33,822 bases of DNA from Gemmataceae bacterium (lineage in GTDB: Bacteria > Planctomycetota > Planctomycetia > Gemmatales > Gemmataceae). The stretch is taken from positions 1 to 33,822 of the forward strand of contig JAKEET010000121.1 of the NCBI GenBank assembly GCA_022616435.1. The letters are read 5' to 3'. Each line of letters starts with the position of its first letter. The stretch's first letter is position 1. Positions 28,321 to 33,822 of this stretch are shown here, piece by piece. The notes beneath the pieces were generated by a model that saw nothing but the letters and a program-made list of their open reading frames with translations, was not told the origin of the DNA and searched no databases. Both the position numbers and the translations under genes were made by a program.

Positions 28321-31300
28321 ATGACCACGTCCGCCGCGACCCCCCGGCCCTGGAGCGAGCGTCAGCGGGAGGCGCTGCGCACGTTCGTGCGGGCCTCGTC
28401 GGCCCGCGCCCAGAAGGAAGCGGAGATCCAGAACGGCTTCGCCGGCCGCGCCCAGGCGATCGACGCCGAGCTGCGCGAGGCCCAGGCCAGCCTGGAGGCG
28501 GAGTATCTGCAATCGCGCGAACAACTGGCGCAAGCGTTCGACGAACGCCAAGACGCCATGAAGCTCGAGTATCAGCAGCAGGTGACGGCGACCAGCGAGG
28601 AGCTGTACCGCCACAAGGACGAGGCGCGGAGCCGCTACCGGACCGCCAAGGACGCCCTGTTTCAGGAATTCAAGGAGTCGCGCTGGACGACGCAAACCGT
28701 CTTCGAAGCCGACAAGAAAGTCGCCAAGGACAATATGGTGCTGGCCATGCGCAAGGCGCGCCAGACCGTCGAGCGGACCATGACCGCCCGCAAGGAAGCG
28801 TTCCTGCTGCTCAAGCGCTGGGGAGTCCTGGACGGTCCGCCCGAGCCGTTCTCGGCCAATCTCCAGCCCGGCGCCGAGCCGACCAAGGCGCTCGACGCCT
28901 GCGCCGAGAGCGCCGCTCAATGCCTGGCTCAGTTGCAGGAGATGCGGCTGCCGCGCTACGTCCGCGGCATCTGGCCGTATCTGTTCCTGGCCTGCGCGTG
29001 GGCCATCGCGACCAGTCCCGCCTATTTCATCGCCGAATGGTACTTCTGGGTCTTCGCCACGTCCTTGACGGTCATCCCGTTCGGGTTGTGGCTGCGTCAG
29101 AAAATGATCGATTGGACCGAACAGAGGTCGCTGGCCATCTTCGAGGTCATGCACCAGGCGGTGGCCGACGCCCGCGCCTGGTTCGGGCGGTGCGTGCAGC
29201 TGGCGCGCGACCACTATCGCGCGCAGAAGAAGCAGTTGAAAAAGCGGATCCGCCGTCAGCTCCGCGACCTCACCGTCACCACCAAGAAACGGCTGGCGGC
29301 CTTGCGCCGGCAGCGCTCCGGCGAGATTCACGGCGCCGAGGAAACTTACGAGCCCATGCTGTTTCGCCTCCGCCGCGGCCACGACGCCAAGGTTCAGGCC
29401 GATGCCGAGCAGCATCAGGCCCAGCTCGCCACGGTCGACACACGCCGCGAGGAGCAACTCCAGCAGACGACCGCCCGGCACCGGAAGCTGCACGACGAGA
29501 ACAATCGCCGCCACGCCGAGGAATGGACCCAGCTCGCCCGCGGCTGGAAGTACGTCTGCGATCAGACGGTCGCGGTGTTCGGACAGGTCGATCGCGACAG
29601 CCGGCCGTTCTTCGGCGACTGGGACCCGGCCAAGCACCCCGCCGATCGCGGCATGCCCTGGGGCCTCCGCTTCGGCGCGTTGGCGATGACGCCCGCGCAC
29701 ATTCCGATGGCCATGCCCGACGACGGCCATCTCGTCAAACCCGATTTCTCCGGCTTCGCGGTGCCGGCGCTGCTGCCGTTTCCGGAGCGGGCGGCGCTGT
29801 TGTTCGAAGCCAGGGACCAGGGCCGCAAGGAAGCGGTGCGGGCCCTCGAGGCCTTCTTGCTGCGCGCCTGGCTGGCCCTGCCGCCCGGCAAGCTCCGCTG
29901 CACGATCATCGACCCCGTCGGCCGCGGCGCCGATTTCGCCGCCTTCATGCACCTGGACGATCACGATCCGGCCCTGGTCAACAGCCGCATCTGGACCGAG
30001 CCGGAACACATCGACGATCGGCTGGCGGACATGACCGCCCACATGGAAACGATCCTGCAGAAGTATCTGCGCAACCAGTTTCAATCGCTGGCGGAGTACA
30101 ACGCCCAGGCCGGCGAGGTGGCCGAGCCGTTCCGCTTCCTGGTGGTCGCACACTTCCCGACGAACTTCAGCCCGGAAGCCGCCAAACGGTTGCTGAGCCT
30201 GGCGAGCAGCGGCGCCCGTTGCGGCATCTGCACGTTCATCGTCGCCGACATGCGTCAGCCGTTGCCGCAGGGAGTGAGCTGGGAGGACTTCGAGAAAGCC
30301 TGCACGCTCTTGACCTGGCGCGGCGATCATTACGTCCTCGAGGATGAAGACTTCGCCCGCTTCCCGCTGCGGCTCGAAGAGCTGCCCAGCGAGGCCCAGT
30401 GCACGAAGATCCTGCAGGAAGTCGGCGCCCGGGCGGTGCGGGCGATGAAGGTGGAAGTGCCTTTCACCTCGATCGCTCCCAGGCCGGACCAGTGCTGGAC
30501 CGAGGACAGTCGCTCCGGATTGTCGGTGCCGCTCGGACGGGCCGGGGCCAATCGGCTGCAATACTTGACGCTGGGGCAGGGGACCTCGCAGCACGCGTTG
30601 GTCGCCGGCAAGACCGGCTCGGGCAAATCGACGCTCTTGCACGTGCTCATCATGCAACTGGCCCTTCGCTATTCACCCGAGGAAGTCGAGCTGTATCTCA
30701 TCGACTTCAAGAAGGGGGTCGAGTTCAAGACCTACGCCAGCCACGCGCTGCCGCACGCGCGCGTGGTGGCGGTCGAGAGCGAGCGCGAATTCGGCCTGAG
30801 CGTGCTGCACCGGCTCGACGCCGAGCTCGCCCGCCGCGGCGAAGCTTACCGCAAGGCGGGCGTCAACGACCTGGCCTCGTACCGCAATTTCATTCAAAAC
30901 AACGGCCAGGCGGGGGACCATCCATCGCTGCCGCGCATCATGCTCGTCGTCGATGAATTCCAGGAGTTCTTCGTCGAGGACGACAAGCTCGCCCAGGAAG
31001 CGTCGCTGTTGCTCGACCGCCTGGTGCGGCAGGGCCGGGCGTTCGGCATGCACATCCTCTTGGGCTCGCAAACCCTGGGCGGCGCCTACAGCCTGGCCCG
31101 CACCACGATCGACCAGATGGCGGTCCGCATCGCCTTGCAATGCAGCGAGGCCGACGCCCACCTGATCCTCAGCCGCGACAACACCGAGGCCCGGCTCCTG
31201 TCGCGGCCCGGCGAGGCCATCTACAACGCCGCCAACGGTTTGCTCGAAGGCAACAATTTCTTCCAGATCGTCTGGCTCGACGACGACCGCCGCGACCACC

Positions 31301-32184
31301 TGCTCAACCAGGTTCGTGACATGAGCGAGCGCCGCGGCGTGAAACGGGCCGAGCCGTTGATCGTGTTCGAAGGCAACGTCCTCGCCGACATGCGCGGCAA
31401 TCCGCGCCTGTTGCCCGGCGCCGCCGGGGAAGGCCCGAAGACATCGTGGTCCGCCTGGCTGGGCGACGCCGTGGCGATCAAGGAGCCGACCCGCGCCGTC
31501 TTCCGCCGCCAAAGCGCCAGCAACCTCATGATGGTCGGCCAGCAGGACGAGGCGGCCCTGGCCTTGTTCGTGTCGTCGGCCTTGAGCCTGGCCGCCGGCC
31601 AGCCCGACCTCGAGCCGATGCCGATGGTTTTCGCCCAGGCGGTCGAAGGGCTTGGCGATGAAGTGGTCAACGCGCTTCCCGACATCGCCGCGGTGACGTT
31701 GACGCCGCAGCGCGAGCTGCCGGCGCTCCTGAATTCCTGGAACGAAGAACTCGACAAGCGCAACCGCGGCGAGAGCCGGACGACGCCGCGGTTCCTGTTC
31801 CTCTACGGCCTGCATCGGCTGCGCGACGTGCGCCGCCCGGACGACGACTTCGGCTTTTCGCGCAAGGGCGAGGAAGCGAGCCCCTACCGGCAACTGGTCC
31901 GCTTGCTCCGCGAAGGCCCCCCGGTCGGCCTATTCACCATCGTCTGGTGCGACACGGCGGCTAACCTGCAGCGCTACTTCGACCGGCAAACGCTGCGCGA
32001 GTTCGAAATGCGCGTCGTGTTTCAGATGAGCGCCACCGATTCCAGCACCCTGATGGACACCCCGGTCGCCAGCCGCCTCGGCCCGCAGCGGGCGATCTTC
32101 TACACCGAGGACCAGGGGAAGCTGGAGAAGTTCCGGCCATACGCGTTGCCGGCGGTGGAGTGGCTGCGTGGATTGAAGAGGTAG
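28321..32184 (+). CDS. FtsK/SpoIIIE-EccC-like ATPase with coiled-coil and membrane N-terminal region
   Basis: 1287 aa from the ATG at 28321; the frame is open further upstream but that part is repeat DNA. Residues ~10-200 are a long charged coiled coil, ~217-257 two transmembrane helices ([31 protein letters not shown]), and ~270-420 a second coiled coil. The main motor has Walker [11 protein letters not shown] (K769) and Walker [12 protein letters not shown] (D878, E879), with [17 protein letters not shown] in between as in FtsK/EccC. A second module at ~1060-1280 starts [13 protein letters not shown], where the Walker A GKS is lost, and contains [13 protein letters not shown] and [19 protein letters not shown]. 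That tandem layout, with one active and one degenerate module, resembles EccC. The protein probably drives export of the WXG100-type partners; no EccB/D/E genes are visible. Confidence 0.88.
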   Translation: MTTSAATPRPWSERQREALRTFVRASSARAQKEAEIQNGFAGRAQAIDAELREAQASLEAEYLQSREQLAQAFDERQDAMKLEYQQQVTATSEELYRHKDEARSRYRTAKDALFQEFKESRWTTQTVFEADKKVAKDNMVLAMRKARQTVERTMTARKEAFLLLKRWGVLDGPPEPFSANLQPGAEPTKALDACAESAAQCLAQLQEMRLPRYVRGIWPYLFLACAWAIATSPAYFIAEWYFWVFATSLTVIPFGLWLRQKMIDWTEQRSLAIFEVMHQAVADARAWFGRCVQLARDHYRAQKKQLKKRIRRQLRDLTVTTKKRLAALRRQRSGEIHGAEETYEPMLFRLRRGHDAKVQADAEQHQAQLATVDTRREEQLQQTTARHRKLHDENNRRHAEEWTQLARGWKYVCDQTVAVFGQVDRDSRPFFGDWDPAKHPADRGMPWGLRFGALAMTPAHIPMAMPDDGHLVKPDFSGFAVPALLPFPERAALLFEARDQGRKEAVRALEAFLLRAWLALPPGKLRCTIIDPVGRGADFAAFMHLDDHDPALVNSRIWTEPEHIDDRLADMTAHMETILQKYLRNQFQSLAEYNAQAGEVAEPFRFLVVAHFPTNFSPEAAKRLLSLASSGARCGICTFIVADMRQPLPQGVSWEDFEKACTLLTWRGDHYVLEDEDFARFPLRLEELPSEAQCTKILQEVGARAVRAMKVEVPFTSIAPRPDQCWTEDSRSGLSVPLGRAGANRLQYLTLGQGTSQHALVAGKTGSGKSTLLHVLIMQLALRYSPEEVELYLIDFKKGVEFKTYASHALPHARVVAVESEREFGLSVLHRLDAELARRGEAYRKAGVNDLASYRNFIQNNGQAGDHPSLPRIMLVVDEFQEFFVEDDKLAQEASLLLDRLVRQGRAFGMHILLGSQTLGGAYSLARTTIDQMAVRIALQCSEADAHLILSRDNTEARLLSRPGEAIYNAANGLLEGNNFFQIVWLDDDRRDHLLNQVRDMSERRGVKRAEPLIVFEGNVLADMRGNPRLLPGAAGEGPKTSWSAWLGDAVAIKEPTRAVFRRQSASNLMMVGQQDEAALALFVSSALSLAAGQPDLEPMPMVFAQAVEGLGDEVVNALPDIAAVTLTPQRELPALLNSWNEELDKRNRGESRTTPRFLFLYGLHRLRDVRRPDDDFGFSRKGEEASPYRQLVRLLREGPPVGLFTIVWCDTAANLQRYFDRQTLREFEMRVVFQMSATDSSTLMDTPVASRLGPQRAIFYTEDQGKLEKFRPYALPAVEWLRGLKR

Positions 32185-32290
32185 CCGGCGACTTTTCACG
32201 GCGAGCGCTAAACGGCAAGCCATCATTCACTTATCGCGTCGCCCCGGCCATCGAGCAACTTGCCTGTTCGACGATACCCCGGATTTCGCC

Positions 32291-32296
32291 TATAAT
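32291..32296 (+). promoter_or_regulatory. Candidate -10 box for pyrH
   Basis: An exact TATAAT lies 31 bp before the pyrH ATG. The region about 17 bp upstream (TTCGACG) is only a poor -35 match. It fits a separate promoter for the pyrH-frr pair. Confidence 0.4.
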
Positions 32297-32327
32297 TCCG
32301 GCAAATCATCATCATGCGGCGACCTCC

Positions 32328-33068
32328 ATGGACGAATCTTCCGATCCTCTGAAACCCAAGTACCGGCGCGTCGTCCTGAAGCTTTCGGGCGAGGGCTTCG
32401 GGCCGTCGGGCGGGCGCAACGGCATCTCCATCGACGAAACCCTCAACATCGCCCAGCAGATCAAGCGCGTGCACGGCCGCGGCGTGCAGCTCGCCGTCGT
32501 CATCGGCGGCGGCAACCTGCTGCGCGGCGCCCAGTTCAGCGCCGGCGGCAGCATCATCAAGGAAGCCACCGCCCACTACATGGGCATGCTCGCCACCGTC
32601 ATGAACGGCCTGGCCTTGCAGGACGCGCTCGAAAGCATCGACTGCCCGACCCGGCTCTTGACCGCCAACCGCATGGAATCGGTGGCCGAGCCGTTCATCC
32701 GCCGCCGCGCCATCCGGCACCTGGAGAAGGGCCGCATCGTCATCCTGGCGGGCGGCACGGGCAACCCGTTCGTCACCACGGATTCGGCCGCGGCCTTGCG
32801 GGCCCGCGAGCTGGAAGCCGACATCCTCCTCAAGGCGACCAAGGTGGACGGCGTCTACAGCGAGGACCCGGAGATCAACCCGCACGCCGTTCGCTATGAA
32901 CGCTTGACCCACGCCCAGGTGATCCGCGACACCCTGAAGGTGATGGACGCCTCGGCAATCGACCTGTGCAAGCAGACGAAACTGCCGATCCTCGTGTTCA
33001 ACTTCAAGAAGGAAGGCAACATCGAACGCGCGGTCGCCGGCCATCCGGTGGGGACGATCATTGAGTAA
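32328..33068 (+). CDS. pyrH: UMP kinase
   Basis: 246 aa from the ATG at 32328 ([20 protein letters not shown]). A hexameric bacterial enzyme that phosphorylates UMP to UDP, unrelated to eukaryotic UMP/CMP kinases. Motifs: [46 protein letters not shown] (the family hallmark), [20 protein letters not shown] and [15 protein letters not shown], and the C-terminal [20 protein letters not shown]. Full length. The usual rpsB-tsf genes do not precede it here; the FtsK-like gene does, with a 143-bp gap. frr follows after a palindromic repeat, keeping the common pyrH-frr order. Confidence 0.97.
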   Translation: MDESSDPLKPKYRRVVLKLSGEGFGPSGGRNGISIDETLNIAQQIKRVHGRGVQLAVVIGGGNLLRGAQFSAGGSIIKEATAHYMGMLATVMNGLALQDALESIDCPTRLLTANRMESVAEPFIRRRAIRHLEKGRIVILAGGTGNPFVTTDSAAALRARELEADILLKATKVDGVYSEDPEINPHAVRYERLTHAQVIRDTLKVMDASAIDLCKQTKLPILVFNFKKEGNIERAVAGHPVGTIIE

Positions 33069-33070
33069 GA

Positions 33071-33136
33071 CGCCGCTTGCGGCTTAGCGTTCGTCTCATC
33101 GCTTGGGACGGCGTGAACGCTAAGCCGCAAGCGGCG
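33071..33136. repeat. Inverted repeat between pyrH and frr
   Basis: Perfect 22-bp arms CGCCGCTTGCGGCTTAGCGT + TC (33071-33092) and the reverse complement at 33115-33136, with a 22-bp loop. Each arm also holds a smaller palindrome (GCCGCTTGCGGC). It starts 2 bp after the pyrH stop and ends 18 bp before the frr start, so it is in the middle of a normally co-transcribed pair. No T-run follows. Confidence 0.92.
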
Positions 33137-33154
33137 GGCACGGGAACGACTATC

Positions 33155-33715
33155 ATGAGTACCGACGAAATCCTGTTCGACGCCGAAGAACGCATGGACA
33201 AGGCCGCCAACGTCTTCAAGGACGAGCTGCGCGGCCTGCGGACCGGCCGGGCCACGCCGGCCCTGGTCGATAGCCTGCGCGTCGAGTACTACGGCTCACC
33301 GACGCCGCTGAAACAACTGGCCCAGATCAACACGCCCGATCCGACGTCGATCGTCATCCGGCCGTTCGATCCGGGTTGCTTGAAGGACATTGAAAAGGCG
33401 ATCCGCTCGAGCGACCTCGGCATGGCCCCCAACAACGACGGCAAGATGATCCGCCTGTCGGTGCCGCCGATGTCGGGCGAGCAGCGGCAGAAGATGGTGC
33501 AGCGGATCAAGAAGTCGAGCGAGGACGCCAAGGTCGCGTGCCGCAACATCCGCCGCGACGCCAACAAGCACTTCGACCAGGCCGAAAAAGACAAGGAGAT
33601 GACCGAGGATGACCGCGACAAGGGCAAGGAGCAAGTGCAGACGCTGCTCAAAACCTACGAAGACAAGATCACCGAGATGGCCGACAAGAAGGCCAAAGAG
33701 ATCCTGGAACAATGA
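33155..33715 (+). CDS. frr: Ribosome recycling factor
   Basis: 186 aa, the usual length, from the ATG at 33155 (MSTDEILFDAEERMDKAANV). It works with EF-G to split post-termination ribosomes. Landmarks: FKDELRGLRTGRATPALVDS, VEYYGSPTPLKQLAQIN, PDPTSIVIRPFDPGCLKDIE, IRLSVPPMSGEQRQKMVQRI and VACRNIRRDANKHFD in the long three-helix bundle, ending KKAKEILEQ. The frame is open upstream to 33077 through the palindromic repeat, but residues before MSTDE are not part of the family. The stop is 107 bp before the window's end; nothing recognisable follows it. Confidence 0.97.
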   Translation: MSTDEILFDAEERMDKAANVFKDELRGLRTGRATPALVDSLRVEYYGSPTPLKQLAQINTPDPTSIVIRPFDPGCLKDIEKAIRSSDLGMAPNNDGKMIRLSVPPMSGEQRQKMVQRIKKSSEDAKVACRNIRRDANKHFDQAEKDKEMTEDDRDKGKEQVQTLLKTYEDKITEMADKKAKEILEQ

Positions 33716-33822
33716 CGGCTTTGCCAGCGTCGTCGGGTAACCCGGCAATGGACGGGGACGCCCAGTAGCCATTCGGGGCGACGCGGGTAGATCCGGCGAA
33801 GACCGAGCGAAGGATGCACAAC

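Noticed and set aside
28024..30657. 877-codon open frame on the minus strand under the FtsK-like gene
   Set aside because: Antisense shadow caused by high GC; no domains, low-complexity composition, and the plus strand carries clear Walker motifs.
32160..32327. N-terminal extension of pyrH to 32160
   Set aside because: It overlaps the end of the FtsK-like gene and lacks PyrH similarity before [11 protein letters not shown]; a TATAAT lies inside the extension.
33077..33154. N-terminal extension of frr
   Set aside because: Those codons come from the palindromic repeat and are not part of the RRF family.

Overview
The window is GC-rich bacterial DNA that looks like a planctomycete, probably of the Gemmata group. 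This rests on protein style rather than a marker tree. The signs are a Ser/Thr kinase with a long N-terminal extension and a C-terminal OB-like domain, an orphan WXG100/FtsK locus, RHS, Uma2 and DUF4058 proteins, a PQQ-propeller protein, and many small palindromic repeats between and inside genes. I saw no rRNA, tRNA, CRISPR array or intact transposase gene.

Layout. 1-1569: decayed RHS material on the minus strand, with a YD-repeat scrap at the left edge, a short repeat family, a pyrimidine-rich tract and a chimeric RHS-core ORF. 1751-3574: a membrane Ser/Thr kinase (minus). 3888-10933: a tight plus-strand cluster of GMC oxidoreductase, pyruvoyl (phosphatidylserine-type) decarboxylase, Rossmann-like/membrane/FAD oxidase fusion, tandem class III aminotransferase and polytopic membrane protein. 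A minus-strand SQD2-like glycosyltransferase, a methyltransferase and a small exported protein (10906-13793) converge on it. I read this as a possible uncharacterised aminolipid or glycolipid pathway; the product is inference. 13858-16842: bioB, bioF and a membrane protein. 16927-19139: a membrane protein with a hairpin over its ribosome binding site, then a translationally coupled nucleotidyltransferase/GNAT pair. 19247-22563: acetolactate synthase large subunit, Uma2 nuclease-like protein and an ABC-2 permease. 22805-26951: D-aminoacylase, a DUF4058 pseudogene, a PQQ-propeller protein and a dual-specificity phosphatase. 27054-32184: a compact type VII-secretion-like locus of WXG100 protein, helical protein, a 75-aa mini-WXG-like protein and a 1287-aa two-module FtsK/EccC-like ATPase. 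32328-33715: pyrH and frr, the housekeeping end of the window.

The most notable features are the lipid-like cluster, with two adjacent genes carrying opposite copies of the same repeat in frame and an aminotransferase whose N-terminal module has lost its PLP lysine, and the minimal T7SS-like locus. At least seven kinds of palindromic or inverted repeats are scattered through the window. One supplies the stop codon of bioB, and another sits between pyrH and frr. Two genes carry 15-bp in-frame minisatellites (the kinase linker and bioF).
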